A DNA stretch of 39,418 nucleotides. Origin: an uncultured Lachnospiraceae bacterium. GTDB taxonomy: Bacteria > Bacillota_A > Clostridia > Lachnospirales > Lachnospiraceae. The stretch is from the NCBI GenBank assembly GCA_910587495.1, contig CAJUMT010000007.1, positions 2,700 through 42,117 of the forward strand. Reading direction: 5' to 3'. The first letter of the stretch is position 1. Every line of letters begins with the position of its first letter. Both the position numbers and the translations under genes were made by a program. This document shows, one piece after another, positions 1-8,049 of this stretch. The notes under the pieces were generated by a model. The model was not told the origin of the DNA, ran no database searches, and saw nothing but the letters and a program-made list of their open reading frames with translations.

Positions 1-298
1 TCTGTGTATTTTGCCAGGAATTATGAAAATAATTTTGCGGACAAAGTAGAGAAAGGAAGAATTTTAGAATATCAAAGATTTTCCCATCTTTCTGAACTAA
101 AAGAAGAATCATCAGATTCCTGATGCGCTGTTTTATAAAGTTGAAACAAACCGAACCGCTGTAAGACCCGATATTCATGGATATGTGAAACAAGACGGAA
201 CAGGTGATATTGAAATCAAAATTCTGAATTTGTATGATAAAAATATCAATAACTCCGATGAAAACACACAAATATCTTATGAAAAGGAAGGGGTCTAA
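1..298 (+). pseudogene. 3' remnant of an unknown gene, frameshifted
   Basis: Frame 1 is open from the window edge and stops at 121-123. Frame 2 is then open from about 107 and runs to a TAA at 296-298, two bases before the PTS start codon. Neither piece has a plausible start of its own with a ribosome binding site. The simplest reading is the C-terminal part of one protein broken by a frameshift between about 104 and 123. The second piece (about 60 codons) alternates polar and hydrophobic residues as a beta-rich domain would, with the stretch GDIEIKILNLYDKN near its end. I do not recognise the family. Its stop codon almost touches the next gene, so the two were probably translated together before it decayed. 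A sequencing error is the main alternative. Confidence 0.4.
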
Positions 299-300
299 GA

Positions 301-2163
301 ATGAGTAAAAAGTATGAAAAAGCGGCTGCGGAAATTATTTCTGCAATCGGCGGAGTAGAAAATGTGGATGCCGCGCGGCACTGCCAGACACGTCTGCGAT
401 TTGTTTTGCGCGACCAGAGCAGGGTGGAACAAAAAGCACTGGAGGAAAATCCTGCTGTCCTGAAAGTCATCCCCACTGAAGGAATGTATCAGATTGTGAT
501 CGGAACAGATGTAGCAGACTGCTACGAGGAGATTGTAAAATTGTTGCCGCAGGATAAACGCGGTGATAAAAAGGAAGAGGAAAACAAGACGAAGAAAAGT
601 CCGGTAACTGCAGTGATCGACTTTATTTCCGGTACATTCCAGCCCGTGATTCCGGCACTTTCCGGCGCCGGTATGCTCAAAGCGCTGATGGCGCTGCTGG
701 TCGTCTTCCATGCAATTGATACCGAATCGCAGACGTATTACATTATCAATTTCTTTGCGGATGCAGTCTTTTATTTCCTGCCGATTCTGCTGGCTTTCTG
801 CCAGGCGCAGAAAATGAAATGCAATCCGGTTCTTGCGGCAGCCGTTGCCGGGATTATGATGCATCCAAGTTGGACGGCATTGGTTGCAGCCGGGGAATCG
901 GTCAGCTTTTTCGGAATTATTCCATTTACGCTGGTCAGTTATGTGTCCACGGTGATTCCCATTATTTTTGTAATTTTTGTACAGGCTTATGTAGAAAAGT
1001 TTTTTAACCGCGTGATACCAAAAGCAATCAATTTGGTTTTTGTTCCTATGCTGACCTTTTTGGTTATGGGGACGCTTGCGCTGTCCGTTCTTGGTCCGAT
1101 TGGAAATATTATAGGACAGTATCTTGCGGTGTTCTTTACTTTTCTCAGCGAAAACGCAAGCTGGGCGCCTGCATTTTTGATCGGTGCGTTTTTGCCTCCG
1201 ATGGTTATGTTCGGGCTGCATAACGGTGTTGCGCCTCTTGGAGTTATGCAGATGTCCCAGCTTGGATATGACAGTATTTTCGGACCTGGCTGCGTATGTT
1301 CCAATATTGCACAGGGTACAGCTGCCCTGGTCGTAACTTTCCGTACAAAAGATGCAAAAACCAGACAGCTGGCAACATCTTCTGGTATTACGGCGTTGAT
1401 GGGAATTGCGGAACCGGTTCTGTATGGTGTGAATCTGCCGAAGAAATATCCCCTGATTGCGGCGATGGTCGGCGGCGGATGCGGTGGCCTGTATGCGGGT
1501 CTGACCCATACCCATCGTTTTGCAAGAGGTTCCTCCGGTCTGCCTGCGGTGCTGCTCTATATTGGCGGAGACTCCATGCGGTTTTTAATCAATATCATTA
1601 TTGCACTGGTGATTACGGCAATTGTTACGGCAATCCTGACATTTGTGCTGTCACTTAAATTTGAGAAAGAAGACAGTGAGGAAGAAATTTCTGCAGATAC
1701 TGCTTTGCCGGAGAGTGCGGTGCTGGCTCCCGCAGAAGGCGAACTGATTGCAATGGATCAGATTCCGGATGAGACGTTTGCGTCCGGTGTTCTGGGAAAA
1801 GGTGTTGGAATTTGGCCTGCGCAGGGAATGATTGCCGCGCCGTTTTCGGGTACGGTAACGCAGGTTGCGGATACCGGACACGCGCTTGGTTTGATGAGCG
1901 ATAACGGAATGGAACTATTGATTCATGTAGGCATAGATACGGTGGATATGAATGGACAGGGTTTTACTCCCAAGGTTAAAGAGGGCGACCGTATCCGGCT
2001 CGGGCAGACGCTGCTGCAGTTTGACCGGGAAGCGATTGCCGCCGCAAAGCATCCGGATATGGTAGTGGTCATGCTGATCAATGCGGACGACTATCAGAAC
2101 ATTGTGTACACACCGGAAGGGACTGTCCATGCAGGCTCACAAATCATGAAGGCGGAAAAGTAA
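301..2163 (+). CDS. bglP: PTS beta-glucoside permease, EIIBCA
   Basis: This is a membrane PTS permease that imports and phosphorylates beta-glucosides, using phosphate passed from HPr. The 620 residues hold the domains in the order IIB, IIC, IIA. IIB (about 1-85) has the phospho-cysteine Cys28 in HCQTRLRF. IIC (about 100-460) is a set of hydrophobic helices with the sugar-site motif GIAEPVLYGV, a variant of the usual GITEPAIYGV. IIA (about 480-620) has His527 in GHALGL and the phosphorylated His542 in LLIHVGIDTV. The length and order match the BglP/BglF family. The start follows AGGAAGGGG. The 6-phospho-beta-glucosidase gene begins 12 bases after the stop, so the two form an operon for uptake and hydrolysis. 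Regulation is not visible because the upstream leader lies outside the window. Trehalose- or sucrose-specific permeases are related, but the glycosidase neighbour favours beta-glucosides. Confidence 0.93.
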   Translation: MSKKYEKAAAEIISAIGGVENVDAARHCQTRLRFVLRDQSRVEQKALEENPAVLKVIPTEGMYQIVIGTDVADCYEEIVKLLPQDKRGDKKEEENKTKKSPVTAVIDFISGTFQPVIPALSGAGMLKALMALLVVFHAIDTESQTYYIINFFADAVFYFLPILLAFCQAQKMKCNPVLAAAVAGIMMHPSWTALVAAGESVSFFGIIPFTLVSYVSTVIPIIFVIFVQAYVEKFFNRVIPKAINLVFVPMLTFLVMGTLALSVLGPIGNIIGQYLAVFFTFLSENASWAPAFLIGAFLPPMVMFGLHNGVAPLGVMQMSQLGYDSIFGPGCVCSNIAQGTAALVVTFRTKDAKTRQLATSSGITALMGIAEPVLYGVNLPKKYPLIAAMVGGGCGGLYAGLTHTHRFARGSSGLPAVLLYIGGDSMRFLINIIIALVITAIVTAILTFVLSLKFEKEDSEEEISADTALPESAVLAPAEGELIAMDQIPDETFASGVLGKGVGIWPAQGMIAAPFSGTVTQVADTGHALGLMSDNGMELLIHVGIDTVDMNGQGFTPKVKEGDRIRLGQTLLQFDREAIAAAKHPDMVVVMLINADDYQNIVYTPEGTVHAGSQIMKAEK

Positions 2164-2175
2164 GGAGGAAATCAT

Positions 2176-3648
2176 ATGGACAGAAAATTGTTTCCGAAAA
2201 ATTTTTTATGGGGCGGTGCAACGGCTGCCAATCAGTTTGAGGGAGGCATATATGAAGGCGGAAAGGGATTGTCGGTTCCCGATGTGATGACAGGAGGAAC
2301 CAAAACAGAACCCCGCCATGTGACAGACGGAATCCTTCCAGGATATCATTATCCAAGCCATGAAGCAGTGGATTTTTATCATCATTATAAGGAGGATATT
2401 GCTTTATATGGAGAGATGGGATTCAAGTGCTTTCGTATGTCTGTCAACTGGACCAGGCTGTTTCCGAAGGGAGATGAAAAAAAGCCAAATGAGGAAGGAA
2501 TAGCTTTTTACCGGAATGTATTTGCGGAGTGTAAAAAGCATGGCATTGAGCCGTTGGTGACTATCAGCCATTACGAGCTGCCCTATTATCTTGCAAAGGA
2601 ATACGGCGGATGGGCGAACCGGGAGATTACGGATTTTTTCCTGCGGTACTGCCGGACGCTGTTTACGGAATTTAAAGGCCAGGTGCGTTACTGGCTGACT
2701 TTTAACGAAATCAATATTCTGCAGATGGGAGCCTATGGGAATCTGATGGGCGGAGGGATCCTGCCGCCAGGAAAGGATACGAAGGTGGGTATACAGGCGG
2801 GACTGGATGTGAGCTGGGACAGTGAGCAGAAACGGTACACGGCGCTGCACCATCAGCTGGTTGCCAGTGCAAAGGCAGTGAAGATGGCTCATGAGATTGA
2901 TCCGGAAAATAAGGTCGGGTGTATGCTGTTAAGCCGCATTGCTTATCCCTATACCTGCAGGCCGGATGATGTGCTGAAAGGCCAGCAGACTATGCAGATC
3001 GCCAATTATTACTGCGGGGATGTACAGGTGAGAGGAGACTATCCCGCGTTCGCAAAACGTCTCTGGAAAGAGAAGGGAATTAAGATTCCCTTTGCCGAAG
3101 GAGACAGGGAGGCGCTAAAAGAGGGAACGGTGGATTTCTTCAGTTTCAGTTATTATTCCAGCAGTACTGCCACAGATGACCCGAATGTACCGATTGCCAA
3201 CGGCAATATGATGCGCGGGCCGGCCAATCCTTATCTGGAACAGAGCCAGTGGGGATGGACCATTGACCCCAAAGGATTACGTTATCTGCTGAATGAGTTT
3301 TACGGACGCTGGCAGATCCCTCTGATGATCGTGGAAAACGGCCTTGGAGCGGAAGACAAAGTGGAAGAGGACGGTTCCATCCATGATGAATACCGTATTG
3401 AATATATGCGGGAACATATTAAACAGATGGCAAAAGCCATTGAGGACGGCGTGGAGCTGATGGGGTATACGGTCTGGGGCTGTACAGATCTGGTCAGCGC
3501 GGGAACCGGCGAGATGGCAAAGCGGTACGGGCTTGTTTATGTAGATAAGGATAACGAAGGCAGGGGAACCATGGAGCGGAAAAGGAAAGACAGCTTTTAC
3601 TGGTATCAGAAAGTGATTCGGACCAATGGGGAAGACCTGGATTCTTAG
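2176..3648 (+). CDS. 6-phospho-beta-glucosidase, GH1
   Basis: This cytoplasmic glycosidase hydrolyses phosphorylated beta-glucosides to glucose-6-phosphate and an aglycone or glucose. The 490 residues start with the GH1 signature FLWGGATAANQFEG. The acid/base Glu178 is in TFNEIN and the nucleophile Glu387 is in IVENGLG. The segment SAGTGEMAKRYGLVYVD carries the Ser, Lys and Tyr that bind the substrate phosphate in the 6-phospho branch of GH1, which separates it from plain beta-glucosidases. The start ATG follows TAAGGAGG with good spacing. It lies directly after the PTS permease, which supplies its phosphorylated substrate. Full length and no damage are seen. It could be named bglA, bglH or ascB; the sequence alone does not decide which aryl- or disaccharide it prefers. 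Confidence 0.93.
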   Translation: MDRKLFPKNFLWGGATAANQFEGGIYEGGKGLSVPDVMTGGTKTEPRHVTDGILPGYHYPSHEAVDFYHHYKEDIALYGEMGFKCFRMSVNWTRLFPKGDEKKPNEEGIAFYRNVFAECKKHGIEPLVTISHYELPYYLAKEYGGWANREITDFFLRYCRTLFTEFKGQVRYWLTFNEINILQMGAYGNLMGGGILPPGKDTKVGIQAGLDVSWDSEQKRYTALHHQLVASAKAVKMAHEIDPENKVGCMLLSRIAYPYTCRPDDVLKGQQTMQIANYYCGDVQVRGDYPAFAKRLWKEKGIKIPFAEGDREALKEGTVDFFSFSYYSSSTATDDPNVPIANGNMMRGPANPYLEQSQWGWTIDPKGLRYLLNEFYGRWQIPLMIVENGLGAEDKVEEDGSIHDEYRIEYMREHIKQMAKAIEDGVELMGYTVWGCTDLVSAGTGEMAKRYGLVYVDKDNEGRGTMERKRKDSFYWYQKVIRTNGEDLDS

Positions 3649-3669
3649 AGTAAAATATTTATATGCGCC

Positions 3670-3697
3670 TGCGGGAAGGCCCGAAAGCCTTTCCGCA
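3670..3697 (+). terminator. hairpin after the beta-glucoside operon
   Basis: An 11-bp stem (3670-3680 with 3687-3697, one G-U pair) closes on the six-base loop CCGAAA, 21 bases after the glucosidase stop. No strong run of T follows, so it may stop transcription weakly or simply protect the mRNA end. The next gene is convergent. Confidence 0.5.
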
Positions 3698-3749
3698 TTG
3701 GTATGTAGTATCTTTTCTGGTTGCAGCAGTGATTTTGGGCTATGTTGTC

Positions 3750-4670
3750 CTAACGTCTGTTGATAATGGAATAGTCGTCTGTATATTCCCCTGACTGATA
3801 ATCATGAATTAAAATCTGATATGGTTTGTCTAAGGAAATCCAGATTTCAAAATCTCTGCTTTCAAAATCGCCGTCGGTAATCAGCTGGTCATTAAATGTC
3901 CAGAATGCTGCATTTTCTCCAATTACAGAATGGACAGAATAACAGATTCCCTCTGTTCCATTTACGGTTTCAATCCCGTCGTTATAACTTAACGCGTCTT
4001 TGGTTCTGTCCAGTTCTGTAAGACGGCTATATATTTCATTCTCCAACTCTGTCATTTTTTCATTATGATAATGTTTCCAATTATATACCTCCTGTTGATC
4101 AAAATCCGGGCAGGCAAGATAAACTGTTTTACCTTTCATACTAGGGATTGATATGTTAAACACTCTGTTATCTGATTGAAAAGGCAGTGTTTCGGTTCCA
4201 TATACAAACACATTTACAGCGTTGCTGTTTTTTTCACTCTGTTTCCAGGTCACGCGGCTGACCCGGCAGGAGGCAAAATTGACTGTACCGCTTATTTCGA
4301 GACAATTTGTTGTTTCATTGTAGGAAAGTTCATCTATACTTATCGCATGGGTAGGCAAAGGAATGCCGATTACAAAAACTTTTACAAAGGCGGATAATAA
4401 AAGAAAGATCAGCAGGCTTATAACAATTCCAACGGTGATTTTTAGTTTTCTGGTATGCTGCCGCAATTTTTTAAACCCGTCAAGCGCCGCGTGTTCCTTT
4501 GCATCCATTCCGGTATTCAATTCTTCTTTCATTTCCAGATAAATCTCATTGCATGCTTCACATTCTTCTAAATGCTCTTTTACTATGTTTTTCCCTGCTT
4601 CGCTTAAAATGCCGTCGATATATCCGGGAAGCAGATCCTTGATTATGTCGCAGGAATAATTTTTATTCAT
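3750..4670 (-). CDS. zinc-finger anti-sigma factor, membrane bound
   Basis: This protein probably holds the neighbouring ECF sigma factor inactive at the membrane. The N-terminal 60 residues form a zf-HC2 type anti-sigma domain with Cys7, His33, Cys37 and Cys40 (HLEECEAC). One transmembrane helix spans about 77-103. The remaining 200 residues should lie outside the cell and contain no family I recognise; they presumably sense the signal. Its ATG overlaps the 3' end of the sigma gene by eight bases, the usual coupled arrangement for such pairs. Length is 306 residues. It is convergent with the beta-glucoside operon. The class of the N-terminal domain is clear; the signal is unknown. Confidence 0.85.
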   Translation of the reverse strand: MNKNYSCDIIKDLLPGYIDGILSEAGKNIVKEHLEECEACNEIYLEMKEELNTGMDAKEHAALDGFKKLRQHTRKLKITVGIVISLLIFLLLSAFVKVFVIGIPLPTHAISIDELSYNETTNCLEISGTVNFASCRVSRVTWKQSEKNSNAVNVFVYGTETLPFQSDNRVFNISIPSMKGKTVYLACPDFDQQEVYNWKHYHNEKMTELENEIYSRLTELDRTKDALSYNDGIETVNGTEGICYSVHSVIGENAAFWTFNDQLITDGDFESRDFEIWISLDKPYQILIHDYQSGEYTDDYSIINRR

Positions 4671-5172
4671 GTGTATTCAGCTCCTTTTTGATTTTTTGTT
4701 TTGCACGGTAAAAAACCGTTCTGCTCCAATTTTCACTTTTTCCTAAAATTGTTCCTATTTCGCGAAAAGAAAGTTCACCTGTAATTCGATATAGAATAAC
4801 TTCCCGTTCCAACTCTGGCAAATGATGGATTGCCTGATAAAGCTCTATTTTATTTTCTTGGTTCAGTACGCTGGTTTCTCCGTCCGGTGAAGAATCGTCC
4901 GGTAAGTAATCTGTCAGTTCAACCGTTTCTATACGTTTCTTTTTGCGAAGCTCCTGGTATAAAACATGTTTCGCTATCTGGCAGAGCCATACGGATAGTT
5001 TACAAGAGCCGTCATAACGTGAAATGGAACTTACCGCCCGTAAAAATGTTTCCTGCATTAGTTCCTGAGACCATTCTGCATTCCGCGTATAGGAATATAA
5101 AAAACGGTAAACTAAATGCGCATATTCTTGATAAATCGAATCCATGTCTGTGTTTTTACAAAATTCCTGCAC
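4663..5172 (-). CDS. ECF-type RNA polymerase sigma factor
   Basis: This is an alternative sigma factor of 169 residues. Region 2 (about 10-80) includes the core-binding segment AEWSQELMQETFLRAVSSI and the -10 contact region around SVWLCQIAKHVLYQEL. Region 4 (about 110-165) has the helix-turn-helix ELSFREIGTILGKSENWSRT, which contacts the -35 element. I chose the GTG at 5172 because GGAGG lies seven bases upstream; an internal ATG at 5145 is possible but lacks a site. The last codons overlap the anti-sigma gene. It resembles the SigW/SigM/SigV group of Firmicutes, often linked to envelope stress, but the regulon cannot be read from this window. I did not find a convincing autoregulatory ECF promoter upstream. 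Confidence 0.88.
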   Translation of the reverse strand: MQEFCKNTDMDSIYQEYAHLVYRFLYSYTRNAEWSQELMQETFLRAVSSISRYDGSCKLSVWLCQIAKHVLYQELRKKKRIETVELTDYLPDDSSPDGETSVLNQENKIELYQAIHHLPELEREVILYRITGELSFREIGTILGKSENWSRTVFYRAKQKIKKELNTHE

Positions 5173-5319
5173 TTTTTCACCTCCTTTTTATCATAACTTA
5201 TCTCTTATATCACATAATAGCGGCATTTGTTGCAGCATAAAGCAATTTTTTAAAAATCTTATCATGAATTTTCTTTGTATGTCTGGCGATGCGTTTTTTC
5301 TTATGGCAGGTTCCCTTTT

Positions 5320-5433
5320 TTCTTCAGTACCGATGAGCTTTTTGCCTGGACAGCCGTGGTGATTCTGTTAAGCTTCCAGTTTGAGAAGCTGATCTTTAGG
5401 TTTCTGCGGTATGTGCCGGGTATCATAGAATGA
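5320..5433 (+). pseudogene. C-terminal fragment of an ABC transporter permease
   Basis: A frame ending at the TGA at 5431-5433 reads STDELFAWTAVVILLSFQFE and then a short basic tail. This looks like the last membrane helix and cytoplasmic end of a NitT/TauT-type ABC permease. No start codon or upstream domain is present, so it is a stranded fragment. It lies at the left edge of the decayed region that runs to 9837. The family assignment rests on a short stretch and is moderate at best. Confidence 0.45.
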
Positions 5434-5450
5434 AAAGTGGAGGAATGACA

Positions 5451-6002
5451 GTGAAAGATTTTATAGATGAACTTCAAGATCTGCGGTATCTGGACTGGAC
5501 AAATAAAAAAAGGTCGGTGGGAACTCCTGGCTGTTTTTTGAAAGCGTATGAAGAAAAGAATGGTATCAGATTTTACTACAAGCTGTCAAATTACGACAGT
5601 TATCGTGGCATTTTTGAGCATGAATGTGTGAATGAGTTGATCGTGTCAAGATTGTTGGATGTATTGGAAGATAAAAAAGTTAATAATTTTATTGGGTCAA
5701 GATCGCTGGAATATAATCTGAATTTGATTCCAAAAGGAAAGAAGCTTTTTTCAGGGAAATTGAAGACAGAACATGAAACAGTGCTTCTGGGGGATTTGGA
5801 TAAAGTTCTTTCGGAAATACATTTAAAAAAGATATGGGAGATGCTTTGGGAGAGGTGGAAGAGATATGAAGAAATTTGCAATTCCTATGATCATATTCCC
5901 GTCTTTCAAAATGTCAGCCTCTTAAGAGTCATGCTGAGCAGAGGGGAGATCCTTCTGTTTATCTGCGGTGAATATGTGCTGACCTGCCGCAAAGGTATTT
6001 AA
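5451..6002 (+). pseudogene. HipA-like kinase with its core deleted
   Basis: The frame encodes 183 residues. I place the start at GTG 5451 because GGAGG lies seven bases upstream; the ATG at 5445 is too close. Residues 1-70 (with GTPGCFLKAYEEKNGIRFYY and HECVNELIVSRLLD) match, from memory, the N-terminus of a clostridial HipA-like or CtkA-like kinase family. Residues from about 77 (VNNFIGSRSLEYNLNLIP) to about 150 match its C-terminal part. The middle, where this family carries its NRDRHG and FDNG catalytic motifs, is missing without loss of frame, a deletion of roughly 130 residues. The product cannot be an active kinase. The last 30 residues run into a 47-bp direct repeat that recurs at 6705. 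A toxin-antitoxin pair follows. Confidence 0.5.
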
Positions 6003-6024
6003 CAGCTTGATACGGGGCAGAATA
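5978..6024 (+). repeat. direct repeat, left copy
   Basis: A 47-base segment is repeated at 6705-6751 with 45 of 47 bases identical; the last 34 are fully identical. Weaker similarity extends about 25 bases outwards on both sides. The left copy encodes the last residues of the deleted HipA-like frame, ending CRKGI. Confidence 0.85.
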
Positions 6025-6044
6025 AGTAGTAAGAAAGCAAAAGG

Positions 6045-6109
6045 TTTTTATCCGTTAGATAAAATGCTATAATAAGAGTATAGATAAATACAGATATCCA
6101 TGATATCAT
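6045..6109 (+). promoter_or_regulatory. toxin-antitoxin promoter and palindromic operator
   Basis: An extended -10 element TGCTATAAT ends at 6073, with only a weak -35 (TTTTTA at 6045-6050, 17 bases upstream). Downstream lies the perfect 10-bp palindrome ATGATATCAT at 6100-6109, inside a longer GATATC repeat (6093-6107). Its position between promoter and antitoxin start fits autorepression by the antitoxin or the complex. Confidence 0.5.
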
Positions 6110-6133
6110 AATCAGACAGAAAGGAGTCATACG

Positions 6134-6373
6134 ATGACTATATTAGAAAGCACTATTTCTATGATAAAAGTCATGCCGGAATCCGACCTGGTGGAGATAC
6201 AGAACTTTGCCAGGAAACTTCTAATGCGGCATGATGCAGATTGCCCGTTTCCGCTAAAGAATAGGGAGGATATCTATAAGGAGCTGGAAACTTCCCGACA
6301 GCAGGCGTCTGAGGGAAAGTGCCAGGACATGGGGCAAGCACTCGCAGAAATCAGGAAAAAATATGGATTATGA
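6134..6373 (+). CDS. antitoxin of a type II toxin-antitoxin pair
   Basis: This small protein of 79 residues should bind and neutralise the toxin encoded immediately downstream, and probably represses their shared promoter. The N-terminal half is helical with hydrophobic heptads. The C-terminal half is polar and charged and ends EIRKKYGL, a common ending for clostridial RelB/Phd-like antitoxins whose tail wraps the toxin. AAAGGAG lies eight bases before the ATG. The last 11 bases overlap the toxin start, which couples the two. A palindrome upstream (6100-6109) is a candidate operator. I cannot assign the DNA-binding fold with certainty. It is intact, unlike most of its neighbours. Confidence 0.75.
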   Translation: MTILESTISMIKVMPESDLVEIQNFARKLLMRHDADCPFPLKNREDIYKELETSRQQASEGKCQDMGQALAEIRKKYGL

Positions 6374-6674
6374 AGTGATTCTGACTGATATGGCCAGGGC
6401 TCAACTTGACCATATCATTGATTATATTCTTTCCGAGTTCAAAAGCGAACAGGCAGCGTTAAGCGTCATGAAAGATGCAGAGGATACCAGGGTCAGGCTT
6501 TCCCGTATAGCCAGCAGTCTGAAACTGTGCGATGACACTGGTTTACGCGCTTTAGGATATCGAATTATTCATTTTAAGTATCATAAGTATTTTATGCTGT
6601 ACAGGATCGAAAATAATAGAGTATTTGTAGATGCCATTTATCACGATATGCAGGATTACGAGAATATTCTGTAA
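6363..6674 (+). CDS. RelE/ParE-family toxin
   Basis: The protein of 103 residues has the compact RelE/ParE pattern: an N-terminal strand (DYEVILTDMARAQLDHIIDY), two helices with a hydrophobic face, then three strands ending in FMLYRIENNRVFVDAIYHD and the family's typical closing motif YENIL. Members either cut mRNA on the ribosome or inhibit gyrase; the sequence does not tell which. It starts inside the antitoxin gene with an 11-base overlap. The pair lies between two nearly identical 47-bp repeats, so it may be a passenger that was inserted or trapped by recombination. The gene is complete with no visible damage. Confidence 0.8.
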   Translation: MDYEVILTDMARAQLDHIIDYILSEFKSEQAALSVMKDAEDTRVRLSRIASSLKLCDDTGLRALGYRIIHFKYHKYFMLYRIENNRVFVDAIYHDMQDYENIL

Positions 6675-6704
6675 TAGAGCTTCCTTTATCTGGGATGAAG
6701 ACGC

Positions 6705-6751
6705 GCTGACCTGGTGCAAAGGTATTTAACAGCTTGATACGGGGCAGAATA
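6705..6751 (+). repeat. direct repeat, right copy
   Basis: This is the partner of 5978-6024. It also encodes a gene tail, with the frame reading DEDALTWCKGI then stop, homologous to the tail CRKGI of the left copy. It carries the -35 element and most of the spacer of a promoter for the SRAP gene downstream. Confidence 0.85.
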
Positions 6752-6762
6752 CATAGTAGGAT
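6734..6762 (+). promoter_or_regulatory. promoter of the SRAP gene
   Basis: TTGATA at 6734-6739 and TAGGAT at 6757-6762 are 17 bases apart, 28 bases before the ATG. The left repeat copy has the same -35 but a poorer -10 (TAAGAA), so the repeat may have carried the promoter with it. Confidence 0.45.
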
Positions 6763-6790
6763 AAGGAAAATCATTTTAGGAGGAATTGTC

Positions 6791-7396
6791 ATGTGCGGCA
6801 GATACTATGTGGATGATGAGACAGCCAAAGAGATCGAAAAGCTGATCCGGCAGATGAGTGAGAGGAAGAGATGGGAGTCCCTGCGGGCTGTGGGCAGGAT
6901 AGCGGCAGGAGATATTTATCCGGGAAAAGAAGCGCCGGTACTCTCAGGATCAGACGGTTCCATAGGATGCGGATGGCAGCAATGGGGATTCCCCGGCTTT
7001 GAGGGTAAAAAACGGATCTTCAACGCCAGATGTGAGTCCGCGCTGGATAAGCCGCTGTTCCGGGACAGTGTCCGGCGCAGGCGTATCATGATCCCGGCAG
7101 CCTGGTTTTATGAATGGAATCCCCGTAAAGAGAAGAATACCTTTTACAGAAATGACGCGCCGATCCTTTTTATGGCAGGATTAAGCAGGCGGTACGAGGA
7201 TGGGGAGCATTTTGTGATTCTGACTACCACAGCAAATGCTTCCATGGCACCGGTGCATGAACGGATGCCTCTGATTCTGGAACGACAGGAGATTGCGGAG
7301 TGGATGCTGGACGACACAAAGACCGAAAGCATCTTGCACAAAACCCCATGCCTGCTGGAGCGGAAGACGGATTATGAACAGCTAAGCCTGTTTTGA
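6791..7396 (+). CDS. SOS response-associated peptidase (SRAP, YedK/HMCES-like)
   Basis: This protein forms a thiazolidine crosslink with abasic sites in single-stranded DNA and shields them. The 201 residues start MCGRYYVDDE, and the catalytic Cys2 becomes the N-terminus after methionine removal. That fixes the start at 6791, with AGGAGG six bases upstream, rather than further upstream in the open frame. Glu108 in PAAWFYEWN and His156 in VHERMPLILE are the other conserved active-site residues, and both are present. The length is typical. It is the only clearly intact single gene in the decayed region apart from the toxin-antitoxin pair. The broken Y-family polymerase with a LexA-type promoter lies about 1 kb downstream, and these two functions are often neighbours. 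I saw no LexA box before this gene. Confidence 0.9.
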   Translation: MCGRYYVDDETAKEIEKLIRQMSERKRWESLRAVGRIAAGDIYPGKEAPVLSGSDGSIGCGWQQWGFPGFEGKKRIFNARCESALDKPLFRDSVRRRRIMIPAAWFYEWNPRKEKNTFYRNDAPILFMAGLSRRYEDGEHFVILTTTANASMAPVHERMPLILERQEIAEWMLDDTKTESILHKTPCLLERKTDYEQLSLF

Positions 7397-7434
7397 AGGC
7401 TGAAATTAACTATGATGCTTTCTATCAACATAAA

Positions 7435-8049
7435 TTATTCTGGTATGCCTGCTTCATCCGGACGAAACGTGTATGCAACCTCATAACCGCTGCACTCCCT
7501 CAAGACATAATCGACAAATGCTTGTGTGTTTTCTTCGCCTACCTAATGTGTCTGGACGATAAGAATCGTTTACAGCAGCATAATAGATACTTTACCTTCG
7601 TACTGAACTGCGACGGCACATTGAGCAGATATATTTTGAATTTCATAAATAGTTGCATGGCAATAACGGGTTGCGCCTTCTCCGGCAATATTCGCATATT
7701 CATCCCATCCATATGCGGTAATATTGCCCAATTCCACACCAAGCTGACTTGCAGGAACTTCTCCCCGATTTGCCTGATACTCTGATTCATTGATAACAAT
7801 TTGAGGATACTGGTTGTAAATCTCCATGTCTTCCCAATGCGGCAGTGTATATATTTCTGATGAAGCACTGTTATTTGTACTTGCGATTTCTTTTATTGGA
7901 TAACCGTTTTCTGCCCGATACAAAAAAACGCCGGATAATACAAGGCACAAACAGGCTGCCAGCGTTCTCCGCTTCATCCAGTGCGGTTTTTTAACTTTCT
8001 TTTTGTAGATGAGGGCCTCATCAATATATTTTGGATCAAGCTTACTCAT
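7435..8049 (-). pseudogene. decayed anti-sigma-like membrane protein
   Basis: The frame starts at ATG 8049 (MSKLDPKYIDEALIYK), has one transmembrane segment (about residues 28-42, TLAACLCLVLSGVFLY) and an extracytoplasmic part, and stops at 7570. Past this stop the reading continues in other frames: YYAAVNDSYRPDTLG in one, then a stretch ending YTFRPDEAGIPE at the stop at 7435. At least two frameshifts therefore break the gene. The MSKLDPKYIDEA start followed by a basic stretch and one membrane helix is typical of small clostridial proteins encoded after ECF sigma genes. Its ATG overlaps the stop of a sigma remnant in the ATGA arrangement. Confidence 0.6.

Noticed and set aside
295..1515. Long open frame (406 codons) on the minus strand across the PTS permease
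   Set aside because: It is antisense to a clear EIIBCA gene, has no family features, is rich in basic and cysteine residues as shadow frames are, and has no ribosome site.
3700..3780. Hydrophobic plus-strand stretch (FLVAAVILGYVVLTSVDN) after the glucosidase
   Set aside because: It could be a membrane-helix remnant, but it is only about 25 codons, overlaps the end of the anti-sigma gene and has no start signal.
5173..5319. Autoregulatory ECF promoter upstream of the sigma gene
   Set aside because: A GCAACAA element exists on the minus strand, but no -10 at proper spacing was found.
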